The translations under genes were made by a program, and so were the position numbers. The notes under the pieces are model-generated. The model did not search any database. It saw only the letters and a program-made list of their open reading frames with translations, and was not told the DNA's origin. Positions 47,521 through 59,262 of a stretch of 64,000 nt of DNA are shown here, piece after piece. Numbering within the stretch: position 1 is the stretch's first letter; each line of letters starts with the position of its first letter. The stretch is from contig OY821782.1 of the NCBI GenBank assembly GCA_963682175.1, positions 1,014,501-1,078,500 on the forward strand, in the 5' to 3' direction. The DNA is from Triglochin maritima. Its lineage: Eukaryota; Streptophyta; Magnoliopsida; Alismatales; Juncaginaceae.

Positions 47521-50500
47521 ATGGGAACGACGAGGGGGAAGAAGAACCTGTTCCAGGGCGTGGGGCGGTGGGTCCGGCGGCAGCCGGCAAAGGTCAAGGC
47601 GGCGATGGGCGTCGTCGGGGGGATGGCGGCGTTGGTGTGTTTGTGGCTCGCCGTACATAACTACGATAATCTGTTCGTGGCGGCGGAGGCGTGCCATGCA
47701 GTTGGGATCGCCGTCCTGATTTATAAGCTCATCAAGGAACGGACTTGCGCCGGTGAGGATTGATTCGAGTCGTCGTGGTGGAAAGTTGGGTTTTTTTATT
47801 ATAAAGGTTTGATTTTTATTGGTTTTGGTGGTGGATTGCGTGATCTGTGTTGTGGACTCTGTAGGTTTTCGTTTCTTTTGGAGGATCTGAAAAATTCGAT
47901 TTTTTGCACTTTTGTGTTGAAAGTGATTCTTTTTCTTTTTTTCTTTTTTTGAGGATTGGAGTGGTGGAAAGTTGGGTTTTTTATGGGTTTTGGTGGTGGA
48001 TTGCGTGATTTGTGTTGTGGAATCGAAAAGGTTTGATTTTTATGGTTTTGGTTGTGAATTGCGTGATCTATGTTGTGGAATCTGTGGGTTTTGGTTTCTT
48101 TTGGAGGATCTGGAAAATTCGATTTTTTGCACTTTTGTGTTGAAAGTGTTTCTTTTTTCTTTTTTTGAGGATTGGAGTGGTGGAAAGTTGGGTTTTTTAT
48201 CGGTTTGGTTGTGGACTGCGTGATCTGTGTTGTAGAATTTGTGGTTTTTTATTTTGGGGGGATTTGGAGTTGCTAACAAGCGTAATGTTGTGTTGAGAAT
48301 GAAAAATGATGTTTTGGTGATTTTGCTGCTGGGGATTTGAATTTGGGAGTGATCAAAAGTTCAGTTTCTTTTATGATTTTGGTGGTGAATTGCGTGATTG
48401 TGTCGTGGAATCTACGCATGTGAGTGTTGGGGTTTTGAAAAGATTCGATTTTTTTAAAGTTTTGGTGGTTTGTGATCTGAGACTCGTGTTGTTTGTTGGT
48501 GGTTTAAGAATCAAAATTTCGGTTTTTTATGGGTTTGGTGGTCAATTGCGTGATCTGTGCTGTGGAATCTATGTTGGTGAAGATTGGGGTTTTGAAGAGT
48601 TTCGATTTTTAAGGTTTTGGTGGTTTGTGATCTGCGAATTCTGTTGTTTGTTGGTGGTTTGAGATTGAAAATTTTGGTTTTTACTTGTCATTTGGGATTA
48701 GATTGTTCCGTTGAGAATAAAAATGTTTTTTGTCATTTTGCTGTTTGTTGTCTGTCTGGTTGGTGTTGCCTGCAATCTCTGGTAGAGGATTTTTTCCAAT
48801 CTCTGAGGGTTTTGTTTCTAGAATTTGATGTATTTTTTTTAGATCGTCAGGGAGCTATTCAGTTTAGGGGTCAATTTTTTACTTTTAGTTACTGTCAAAA
48901 GATTGAGTTTTCGTTGAGTTGTTGGTTTTTGTTGGTCGAATGGTGTTTTGTGCTTTTGATCTCTTTTGTTTCAGGGTTTTTTTTGTTTTTGGGTGGAGGA
49001 GAATTCTGGATTGCAAAAGAGTCAAGAGCGCACATGTTCTGTTCAGAATAAAAATATTGTTTTTTATACCCATCTTTTTTTTCATGTTGCTATTTGCTGT
49101 TTGATTGGTGTTGGGTGCTGTGAAAGATGAGTTTTTGGCCTTTCTCAAATTTGTGTCTAGAAAATGTTGTGGGTCACTGGGTTTTGTTAAGATCATGAAG
49201 AATTGGACGTGTGCTGGACTTTTGGTGGTTTATGTCTTATATGTATGTATATACACAGGAGTGTTTAAGAACATTAAGGGGTCGTTATAAGTCTTTGAGA
49301 ATCTAAATTTATTTGATTTTTTCCCGTATTTTTTTCTTGTACTACGGTTGATTCATAACCAAAATCACATACAAGGCTCTCTCTGAACAACTTGAATTGT
49401 AAAAAAAAACAGACGTTTAAAATTTAGCCAATGATAGGAAACAATTCATTTTAGATTGAAATCATTCTTTTGTTATCTGGTAAGTTGGATGTGATTGTAG
49501 TTCCGTGTTAATTTCTTTTCCTTTCATTTTCTTTGACAAGTATGATGATCTCTATGATGTAGCATTTTTAGTTTGTAAAATTATGAAAGAAGTAGAGCAT
49601 CACAGATGGATTTTAAAGATATGACTGTTCTAGTTATTTTATTTGCCATCTTTACACCAGAACCAGTTGTTCTTGATTTACTGTTGTCCATACTGGCACG
49701 TTTTTTCTCTCATGCTTTAATCTCCTTGCAGGGCTCTCACTTAAGTCCCAGGAGTTAACAGCCATCTTCCTAGCTGTGAGACTATATTGTAGTTTTGTCA
49801 TGGAGTATGACATACATACGATACTTGACACAGCCACTTTAGTAACAACCTTGTGGGTTGTGTACATGATCCGTTTCAAGCTTCGTGCAACTTACATGGA
49901 GGATAAGGATAACTTCCCCATCTACTATGTGGTATGGTATATATAATACTACTTTCACATTTGATTTATGTTAATACTAATTTTAGCATTGATGTTGGCA
50001 TCATTCAGCGATTCACCATTAAATGGCATGATTCAGATCAAATTGTGATCATGTATGTATGTCATTATTAATTACAACTGTTGACTTTTTAGGTGATACC
50101 TTGTGCCGTGCTAGCATTTCTTGTACATCCCTCGACATCACACATTTACATCAACCGACTCCTGTGGGCGTTTTGTGTCTACTTGGAAGCAATATCAGTT
50201 TTACCACAGCTGCGTGTGATGCAAAATACACAGGTTTATAATTATTCAGTCCATTTCTGCCAATATCTGGTTGAACTTTTAAGCTGCATTTGAATCATTC
50301 CTCTTATGATGAGAACAATTTGTTGTGCAGATTGTTGAATCTTTTACAGCTCATTATGTGTTTGCCCTTGGATTAGCCCGGTTTTTGAGCTGCGCCCACT
50401 GGGTGTTGCAGGTTTGTCCTTCGGATGCATGTCATACCCTTTTTTTCATCAAGTGGCAAACTAATTGTACCACTAGAGGATGTACATACACTGTATGTTC

Positions 50501-51181
50501 TTTTGTCTGAACTAAATTTGGTTGGTCCACCATCGCCCATTTACATCCTAAATGGTTAAGTGGAAGGTTGTGGTATAATTCTATTACAATATGGTTTGTA
50601 TTTTCTCCCAAAACAGAGCAAGAGTAGTTTCCTACGTGCCTTTGCACATGACAGGAATCTAGGACTGCCAGTAAATCATTACAGTTTCCGGTTGGATTGA
50701 ACTGTTAATTTCTCGTGGTTTCAAACATAATAAATTTGACTCTATAGCATCACAAGTTAAATTATAGAATAATTCCAAAAAATAGTTATTTGAAATATCT
50801 GCACATTCATTGTTAAATAGAACCTTGATGTGCTCGAATTTGATTTTATGCAAAAGAAAGAAAATACAAAGAACAGTTCATGTTGAAGTGATTTTCTCAA
50901 GTGAGTTTGCTTCTTTTTGCAGGTGGTGGATACTCATGGGAGACTATTGACTCAACTTGGTTGGGGATTATGGCCTCCCCTGGTCCTTTTGTGTGAGATT
51001 ATTCAAACATTCATCTTGGCAGATTTTTGTTATTACTATGTCAAGAGGTAAACATAGTTGTCCTAAACATAGTTGGGTTTTTTCTCTTCCAACTACTGCT
51101 CTAATTTCAGTATCACATTTGGAATATGGCAGTGTTATGGGTGGTGAGCTTGTGATGAGGCTGCCGTCCGGAGTGGTTTAG
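47521..51181 (+). CDS. ERD2-like protein (ER lumen protein-retaining receptor family)
   Basis: Six exons, 47521-47752, 49732-49931, 50093-50233, 50331-50411, 50923-51047 and 51133-51181, join in phase to 275 residues. Compared with KDEL receptors (~215) it has a ~55-residue basic N-terminal extension with an extra hydrophobic segment, marking the plant ERD2-like group. The core shows about seven TM segments with GLSLKSQELTAIFLAVRLYC, PCAVLAFLVHP, FCVYLEAISVLPQLRVMQ, HYVFALGLARFLSCAHWV and ILADFCYYYVK. It ends RLPSGVV. True ERD2 returns K/HDEL proteins from Golgi to ER; as I recall, plant ERD2-like proteins do not replace ERD2 and their cargo is unknown. The last exon is only 49 bases, but its split codon AG|T and ending fit the family. 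Confidence 0.95.
47753..49731. repeat. ERD2-like intron 1 with degenerate GT-rich tandem repeats
   Basis: The first ~900 bases repeat TGGTGGAAAGTTGGGTTTTT, GTGGATTGCGTGATCTGTG and TTTCGATTTTT words at ~60-215 bp spacing (e.g. near 47777, 47960 and 48178, then shorter units to ~48680). Short ORFs here come only from the repeats. The remainder is plain T-rich intron. Confidence 0.8.
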
Positions 51182-51369
51182 GAATCAAACCAAGTGGATC
51201 TCAAAAGCTCTTCCTATGTCTGACTTCTGGGACACATTTTTCTTTGCTCAAGTGTTTCTTGTTAATTCAGAATTTTTGTTAGTCGATTCTCAACCTTATT
51301 TATAATGTTTTTTCTTAAAATGACATGTTTACAGATTTTTATTATATTTATGGACTCTGGCGAGTAGGA

Positions 51370-53087
51370 TGATGGGTCCTTTATAGGCTCCCAAAACATC
51401 ATCATCAAGAACTATTATTTAGTCATGATCTCTTACTTATTCTCTCCTAAAATTAACCTCAAATTTCCACGTAAGCACCTTAAAAAATATTTTAACTAAA
51501 TTTGTATTAATCCAACCCATGATCTAATTAATCTCTTGATAATTCAGGCAAAAATCGCACTGTTCGGTCGATCGAGAAATTTTCGGTTAACCGCACCGTT
51601 CAGTTTTAACACGTGTTCGGTGAACCGTGCGCTAGACGGTCGACCGAATCCGTATGAGAAAAATTCTCTGGAAAAAATCGGACCAACCACGTCTTCTTTT
51701 CGGTCGACCGTTGACTCACCAAAATTTCTCCTAGAGCATAGTTAATGGACGACCGTGTCACATTCGGTCTACCGAAAATACTTTTTCTCGGTTGATGTTC
51801 ACACTCGGTTAACCGAACCCGATTGTCCAGACACTCTAGACAATTTCGGTCAATCATTGTGCTTACCTGTTCCTCATTCGGTTAACCAACCCGAAAATTT
51901 TCCGGTCGACCGAACCCTGAACGATTCACCGTTTTTGACCCCGATTTTGCCTTTGTCAAATTTTAGACTTATTTCCAACAAAATTTGATGTTTTGAGGTT
52001 TTAGCAAATTCATATCTTATGTAATATATTATCTTATGTAATATTAAATTATTACACCACATAATATACACACCTCATATGAATTTATTATGATTCTAAT
52101 TATGTCAATTCTCATGACATATAGATTTTATTCGTTCACCACATGTGTCTTTTTCACATGAAACCCGACACATCAAATGAACTCAAAATCAAGTTTCTTG
52201 TTTCCCAGTTTTGTGGTGTGACCTATAGGAGGATCTAAGTTAAATTGACAACGATATTAAACAATTAATATCTCAAACTATAAGCGGTATCTAGCTACAC
52301 ATTATAGTTACCCAATTAGCGTAGATATATTTGTTCCACTCGAACTAAAACACGATCCGTTTAGTGATGTAAGTGTATCACTTGTGTCCGTCCTTTGCCT
52401 CATGATATTAAGAATATATACAAAGTAGAAATGTGTCATCTTTGTATTATAGTCATTTCTTGATCTCTCTAAGCTAATTATAAATATGTAACTTAACTCA
52501 AGTTACATTGTGCACATTATAATTTTGCTTTATCAAGGGTCCCACTACTATCATCACTCAATTAAGAGGGTCAATGATAATCGTTTGACTAGCTATCTTT
52601 TCCAGCACAAGTCATGTTCAACCAACTATTACCTTTATCACTACTCTCATTGATAGCTTTTGACAATAATCAAATTAAGCACTTCTTGAGTGAAAAGATA
52701 TCTCATATCTTAGGATCCAAGACACAGTGAAACATTAATGACACGAAACACAATTCCATAATGTTTTACTTGTTAGGTCTATTCAATATATAAAAGTAAT
52801 CTTTTTCTCTTTTATATACCCGTGTCGTCAATTATTTGTAGAGCTACAACAATCGATGACCAACACGACAATCTTATCTCGGTGATTAATGTTTCATGTT
52901 AATTACTATGATTGTGAATAACTTTTGACTTATGTAAACCATTATATTTTAGCACTCTATGGTTAAGGACCAAACGTCTCTTCCTTAACACTTCCAAAAT
53001 ACGAATATCATAATCAAGGAACAAAATGTTTGCACATCCAATTCATAATAATTGACATATAAAAGTAAAACTTTTAGAACACATTTT
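51370..53087. mobile_element. LTR-like repeat, related to 43125-44880
   Basis: Shares TATAGGCTCC (~51385), a CGGTYRACCG cluster (51555-51925) and ~1.1 kb of downstream sequence with the 43-kb copy, diverged by many substitutions. Ends ACATTTTTTCA at ~53087. It starts within ~200 bp of the ERD2-like stop codon, so it may overlap that gene's 3' UTR. Confidence 0.7.
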
Positions 53088-53089
53088 TT

Positions 53090-54600
53090 CAAAAACATCG
53101 TGGTCTACTACCACACCGACGAGGTCGTCGCTCAAGTCGGTCCAACACCGCCGCCACATAGGTCGTACGGTCCAACTAACTCGATAGGTGTCCAATCGAG
53201 CTGCCTGCCGGAAAACATCGTCGACATTCCATCACCGCTACCACATAGGTCACACACGATCCTCCTTGCTGTCACACAGGCCGCACAGGGGCCCTCCAGC
53301 CGCCACACAGGTCGCACGACTCGTGCAATCACCGTCTATCAAGGTCAGTCGAACCTATCCGCCACACAAAGGGTCAGACAATTGACAGATCCGAACCGAA
53401 GTTCGTGGGGTCAACGAGCTCCACGTGCAGACACCAACTCCGTCGCTATAAAAGCAGGGCAGCGACCTCCGTAGTCATCAAGGTCGATAGTCACTTCACC
53501 CAACGGAAGTTGCGTGCCCACTGAAAGCATTGAGATCCTCGATCCCTCAGGTCTACTACTCTAATATGAGTCAAGTAAAACATATATTACGCCACAATCC
53601 ATAACACAGATGTGACACGCCCTAAGTATCCACACTCTTCCACACGACGGTCCCTGGACAGGCACGAATAACACACTCACCGTCACCTCCCAGCTCACGC
53701 GCTAGACGAGGACTCGGGTTTCCATGGACAAAATTGACACTAAACGAGGACATGAGCCAATGGTGATACTTGCAACCAAGTTCAGCAGCTCTGCCAAGCA
53801 ATCACTCCAGAAAGTTGTCCATAAACACGTCTAGAAACTCTGTCAAGAAATCTGTCCAGAATTTTGTCCACGTCCAGAAATGTCCATGTCTACGTCCAGC
53901 AGTCCAGAAATGTCCATGTCTACGTCCAGCAGTCCAGAAATGTCCACATCCAGCAGTCCACGTCGCTCATCCAACCGTGTCCAGCGTTGGTCCAGCTGTG
54001 TCCAGACGTCAACAGTCCATGTCGTTAGTCCATCCACGTCCAACCGTGTCAGAAAGTCCAGACGTCAGTAGTCCACGTTCATACGTTAGTCCAGCCACAC
54101 AGACACAAGGCCTGCTCACCGTTGTCGGACAACCAGCTAACCCGACGTCCGCCATGGACAGCCCACTCCGGTGGTCCACCAACCACCGCTCGTCGCCGGC
54201 GAGACACCCTCACACCTTGTGAGTAAAACTAATGCAAAGAACTTGACATACCTCTTTTTGCAGATTCCCGAAACTCGCGAGCTCCGCCAATGATCACCTT
54301 CGGTCAGGAACCCTCGAACAAACTCCTCGCGCTTCGCACCACCATTGCCCGCTCCCCCCGTCGCAGCCGCTACTTCACCCGAGAAGAGGGAAATGAGAGG
54401 GATGATGAGTGGAAGAAAAAAAAAATGAAAGAGAAGAAAACGTTAGTTTTCTCTTCAACCAAAACAAATCCCCTCACTTTAACCCCACCCCATGCCCGTA
54501 CCCCATCACATCAGCCCGCCCGCCACCACCATCTCCCATCACGTCTCCACCACTCCATTTTCCATGCAAACCATCTGTAAACCCCACCTAAACATCATTA
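53090..54600 (+). other. Probable LTR/leader of another retroelement, with 30-bp tandem repeat
   Basis: C-rich, compositionally unlike its neighbours. CTATAAAAGCAGGGC at ~53446 is a TATA box, followed by an LTR-like leader. 53875-53960 holds a 30-bp unit (TGTCCATGTCTACGTCCAGC) at 53881, 53911 and 53941. The 450-base ORF across it is a product of that repeat and resembles no protein I know. 54240-54600 has a poly-purine patch, then CCCC-rich sequence. No gag or pol domain was recognised. Confidence 0.5.
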
Positions 54601-55190
54601 GTCTCTTAAGAAAGGTTGGGGTCTTTACGGTAAGCTTTGGAAAGTTTGATGACAAAAGGTTGTAGTAGAGTGAAGTACAAAATCATTTTCTTTGTACAGT
54701 CATAATCTTAAAATCAATCCTAAGCCTATTGAAAATTTAGTGGCCAAATTAGAGACCAAAATAATTTGTGGGTGTTAGGAATTGGGACTTCACATGGAGG
54801 CTAAAAATGAGAAAAACAAGACAAGCATACTCCGAGATTGTGCCCAAGATCATACAGAGAAGTTACTTCTGCGACATTATGAAATGGTGCACATCAATGA
54901 GGAAAATATTAAAAAGCCACTCCATGCGTCATTATTATAAAAAGTTAATTACAAATCACGGCATGTCCAAACGGCTAAATGGGAAATAACACACTAAACA
55001 TGGCCACATAAAGATCATGCCCAAAAATCAAAACATGGTTCTTAAAGGCCACAAAATTGTAATATAAAAAAAAACCCCGAAAACATTAGTCAACTTAAAA
55101 CTGAAAAAGATATGTTCCTTCTGCTCCATTCTATAGATTCTCATATATAGCAAAAATACTGTGTTTAGCTTCATCTGTTCTATGTTGTTC
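54600..55190. other. AT-rich intergenic, no gene seen
   Basis: No coding signal, repeat or transposon end recognised. The right part may be 3' UTR of the minus-strand gene ending at 55191. Confidence 0.4.
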
Positions 55191-55550
55191 TTAACCAGTA
55201 TAATCTCTAGCTCCTCTTGCACCATTTAGCCCTGCACGAAAACACGGAAGTTGTAAGATGAATATCAAAAAATACACATAACAAAGAGAAAAGCACACGG
55301 TCAATGCAAAACAGTTGATTTTGTTTGGGTAGAAGTGCTTGACCACGCACAAAAATAGGCGATTGTCTGTAACTAGAACCACCAGGTTTAATGGCAGGCA
55401 ATTTCTTTGGAAGTGAAGGATTCCGAATCGTTTCCGAAGAGTTAAGCTGTTTGGTATCACCTTGTCCAGGTCTTAGAGCTGTCTCAGAAGAACTAGGTGG
55501 TTTGGTATCACCATGTCCAGGTCTCATCCATACTTTGGCAGAATTGAATC
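55191..55550 (-). CDS. Short unrecognised protein with repeated RPGxGDTK motif
   Basis: Minus-strand exons 55550-55347 and 55231-55191 join with a split CGG codon (C|GG) and end at TAA. From ATG at 55527 the product is 73 residues. It has two copies of RPGHGDTK/RPGQGDTK followed by SSET, a KKLPAIKPGG stretch and a basic end (LNGARGARDYTG). The splice sites are plausible (C|GTGGTC donor, TTTTCGTGCAG acceptor). An upstream promoter (TATAAATA at 56054-56046) and a leader with a tandem-repeated first intron (55600-55980) fit a real gene. An upstream coding exon is possible. I do not recognise the family. Confidence 0.5.
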
Positions 55551-55599
55551 CTACGATTTCGGCAAAAAGAACTAATCCAAACCTCCAAAACCTCAAACT

Positions 55600-56054
55600 A
55601 CCACCTTTTTCATAAAACCGACCGAGACCGTTGAGTCCAACGCGAAAGGGTCAAAAACGTCAAAACCGGCTCACATCCAAATCCGACGCTTCAACCAGAA
55701 AAAATAATCCAATCGAATCCTTCAAAAACATCAAATCCTCACCTTTTTCACGAAAGCAACCTTCGATCCTCCACTTTGACCTTCAAATCCAACACAAAAC
55801 TGTCCAAACACCACCTTTCCCTCCGATCACTATTCTCTCCAACCGAAACCGTTCGATTCCGATCGAACCCTTCCTTTTCCGGCCGAAATTGAGCGAACAC
55901 CAAAACCCCACCCGTCGCCGCGACCCCGACGATGATCTCCGTCGAACCGGCCGGAATCGGACGCTACTAGGGTTAGGGTTTGGGGAAGTGGAGTAAAAAG
56001 TTTTTTTGGTTTTCCAACGAAGCTTTTGGTTTCGTCTTCGTTGGGTATTTATAT
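55600..56054 (-). promoter_or_regulatory. Promoter and leader of short unknown gene
   Basis: Minus-strand TATAAATA at about 56053-56046. The leader starts near 56015 and runs through CCCTAACCCTAG. GTGAAAAAG|GTGAGG at ~55750 is a strong donor. CACC(A/T)TTTTCA and CCTTCAAA words repeat in this stretch, another degenerate tandem repeat. Confidence 0.5.
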
Positions 56055-56794
56055 GGTCCCGACGACGGTTGGATGCGAAATGGTGGTGGTGACGTGGTGA
56101 GGACAGATCTCGACCGTTGGTTCTGGACGCTTTTGGGGTTCGACGGTTAGGATGGGGTTTGGTTTTGTGGTTGGATGTGTGTTTATACTTTATAGCATGT
56201 TCTTTTTCGGTTCGGAAATGGAGGAATATTGAAATTAGAAAACGTTATTTTTTATTATTTATTTATATAAGGGAAAGCTTTAGTCTAAGACTCATCTTAA
56301 TTAGTTTAAATCTTTTGTAATTCCACAATTAGATCTTGTTTACGGTTAATCTCACATTTAATTAGTATAATCGTCTTTCTTATAATCTACCTTACAATTG
56401 TGGATATGGTGGGGGTTCAAAATTAAAAATTAAGTCTCAAACTTACTAGATAATTTCTATATTTATATATTATAAGAAAGTCAAAAAAACTTGTTTTCTT
56501 ACGATCCAACCATCTATGAAAATTGGTTATTTGATTGGATCTGCGGTTACAATCATACGTATGCATCGTGAATCAAGTGATTTTAAAGTTTTAGACTCCA
56601 TCTTATATCATAAAGCGGTCGTGGGCTGAAAAGTTTCCTCTTGTTATCCTCTAAAAAAAACTATTTGATTGTTGAAGACATTTTGACTTTTATATTTCAT
56701 AGAAACTCTACATTGGGTTCATGTAATCGTTAATAGCATAATAGAACTATAGTATGATTTTGGAAAAAATTTTAAAATAATAAAGAAAAAATAA

Positions 56795-57537
56795 TAATTT
56801 GGAAAAATATGTATCCCAGAAACTTAATTGGCAAAATATGCCGTTTTCATTAAGTAAAAACGACACTGTTGATGCCGTTTTTTACACTTAATGAAAACGG
56901 CACTGTAGATGCCGTTTTTACTTGGGCATTTTTTTCTTGATTTCGAGATGTCGTTTTTAGCTAAGACATGTTGAACTAGCAACGGGTCGGTCGGGGGTCT
57001 CGCTCCCCGGTAAGCGAGCGGCGTTCCACCTGGAATTTTTTTGGATCTTGAAATTTTTTGATCTGGAAATTTTTGAATATTCATCACTTGCAAAAACTCA
57101 TTGTAGTTATTGTGTAATCATTGTAATCCAATGATTGATGTGGGTGTACTGCAATGAACGAGTAAATCTGGTGCAGTTAAACGGGTAAATCTGGTGCAGT
57201 TAAACGGGTAAATCCGGGTAAACGGATCAATATATGGAATACAAACTCAAACTCAACAAACCTGCCACCCCCTGCCACCCCCGCACAAACTCAACAAATC
57301 TCCCACTGTATATTTTACGCCACAAGAATTACATTTAGGAAATAAATAGCATCTCAGATTTCCATTTTTATAGCGTTGTTTTTATATAAAACACAGGACC
57401 TCGAATTAATTTTTTACCTAAGTAAAAACGGCATTACTGATGCCGTTTTCACTTAGAATAAAAACGACATCACAGGTGTCCTTTTCAATGTGCATACTTT
57501 GCCAAATAAGTTTTCAACGTGCATATTCTTCCAATTT
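56795..57537. mobile_element. MITE with ~50-bp TIRs and captured repeat fragments
   Basis: Left TTTGGAAAAATATG then ACTTAATTGGCAAAATATGC; the inverted right end is ATTGGAAGAATATGC, ACTTATTTGGCAAAGTATGC. Inside each end are repeated TGCCGTTTTTACTT hairpin units. The middle contains DNA shared with 39960-40120 (inverted) and with 28015-28115 (AACTCAACAAA, CCCACTGTATATTTTA). Noncoding; probably a MULE-type MITE. Confidence 0.72.
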
Positions 57538-57539
57538 TT

Positions 57540-59100
57540 TATTTTTAACTTATTATATTGAATTTTTTTCCTTATATAGACAATTTGTAATTTCATGGGA
57601 CCATTTAGGTACCCTTGTTTAAAAGGTGTTTACATGCAAATACTCCTTTTTCTTTATTGAGAGAGTTGAAGTCAATATTACATTTTTCCCCGATGCAAAA
57701 GTCAACATTCCTGACCGTCTTATCTTATTTAGTTTTGTTATAATTTGGAACGTAACGTCACTCATGGTTGTATTGACATTTGAGTCTTCTTGTCGTGAGA
57801 TTGGTTTCGGATCTTTATTTGTGGATAAGCCAAATAATAACCCATATCATTCGGTAATGGAAAGATAATATATTGTATTTTTTATTTAAACCCCACTACC
57901 CCTCTTCATTTTAAATTCCAAAATGAAACATGATTCAATTTTTTGGTCTTCAACGTCGTTGAAGAAGAGATCTCCCAACTAAGTTAACTGTAATTGGTAC
58001 AATAACCTCTATATACATATATAGTATCAAACCGATGAACTTATATGTTGCTACATAAATATACGAGTACGTATGTTAATTATCGTGTTCTTTTACATTT
58101 TGTGTATACGATTTTATCATAAGTTAAAAAAATGCAATTGCAAACAATCAAATGTTAATGGAAATTGATGTTCTCGTGCAATGAGATGTATTAGATAACA
58201 ATTTTAAGGTAAGAACAATTAACTACACTATAAGACGTACTGAACGTGTAAGTTTCCGGTGAGTATTTGGAAAATTCATGTACAACCATGTAAGTTTGTT
58301 TTCACGTTTCGTGTATTTGTCTTGTGTTATGTAAGTTCACTTTATTGTATTGTATACAAAATTGATAGACGTATATATAAGGTTATAATGAATTCTTACA
58401 TAAATAGGTAGAATATTTTCGAACTTATTCGGTTTTGTACGGTAGTTCTACAAATGTTAATTATCATGTTAGTGTATGTTTCACGTCTAAAATCATGTAA
58501 TATTCTTGTATGCCATATCTATCATAATTTAAAAGAATTTTAATAGCTAATAATCACAAATGCCATTACATAATGATATTCTAATATTATAAGGAGCCTT
58601 ACATAAATTATACCATGAAGTGTGCTAAATATATATGTTTTCAGGTATCACCACACAAAAAATTATAGTTTTTTTGGATAACAACGAAAGAGAGAAAAGA
58701 ATAGAATAGAAGATAAAAATAATTATGTTTGTTTCATCGTGGATACAAATAAGTTAATGAGAGAAGAAAAGAAAAATATAGTAATATACTATCAAAATAG
58801 ACATACTCTTTTAACTACGTTATTTCATTTGGAATATTTTGAGAAGAATCGACAAAATTCAAATTTCTCTTGATTTTAAGAGAGAAATTTAAGAGCATAT
58901 TTTGTATAGGATGAACTTTTTAAATTTCTTTTCATTTCTTAAGTTGTTATCCAAATTGAAGAAAAAAAATCTTATTTTCTTTTCATTTCATTTCTATTAT
59001 TAAGCGGTTAACAAAACACAGAAATAACGTTTGAATCGTGTTGTCTTGTGAATTGACAAATTTTGTAAAAATATCCGTCAAACTGATTGCCGTCCAAGTA
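57540..59100. other. AT-rich intergenic, no gene seen
   Basis: Very AT-rich, with many short stops and no recognisable repeat ends or genes. It ends at the promoter of the CstF64 gene. Confidence 0.5.
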
Positions 59101-59104
59101 ACAG

Positions 59105-59140
59105 CCACGTGGTCCGTCGCCAAAACCCTCTCCTATAAAT
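59105..59140 (+). promoter_or_regulatory. CstF64 core promoter: G-box and TATA box
   Basis: CCACGTGG at ~59106-59113 and TATAAAT at 59134-59140. The C-rich leader starts ~30 bp later. ATG at 59263. Confidence 0.72.
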
Positions 59141-59262
59141 CCCCCCTTTCACTTCCCCGATCCCTTTTCCCAAGTCCTCAACCCCCGAACCCCTCCAATC
59201 CCCCCATCCTCAAACCCTAATCCCCAAATCCCCTTGGATGGGACGATCCCCGTCGGCATGAC

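Noticed and set aside
47245..47697. 150-residue minus ORF over the ERD2-like start
   Set aside because: GC-rich antisense shadow of exon 1 and promoter, with no family similarity.
48390..49290. Several Phe/Val-rich ORFs in the ERD2-like intron 1
   Set aside because: They come from T- and G-rich tandem repeats within a spliced intron.
53770..54222. 150-residue Pro/Ser/Cys-rich ORF
   Set aside because: Its regular pattern comes from the 30-bp tandem repeat; composition matches the surrounding LTR-like DNA.
57626..57868. 80-residue ORF in AT-rich DNA
   Set aside because: No splice context, conserved motif or promoter; length is within chance for this region.
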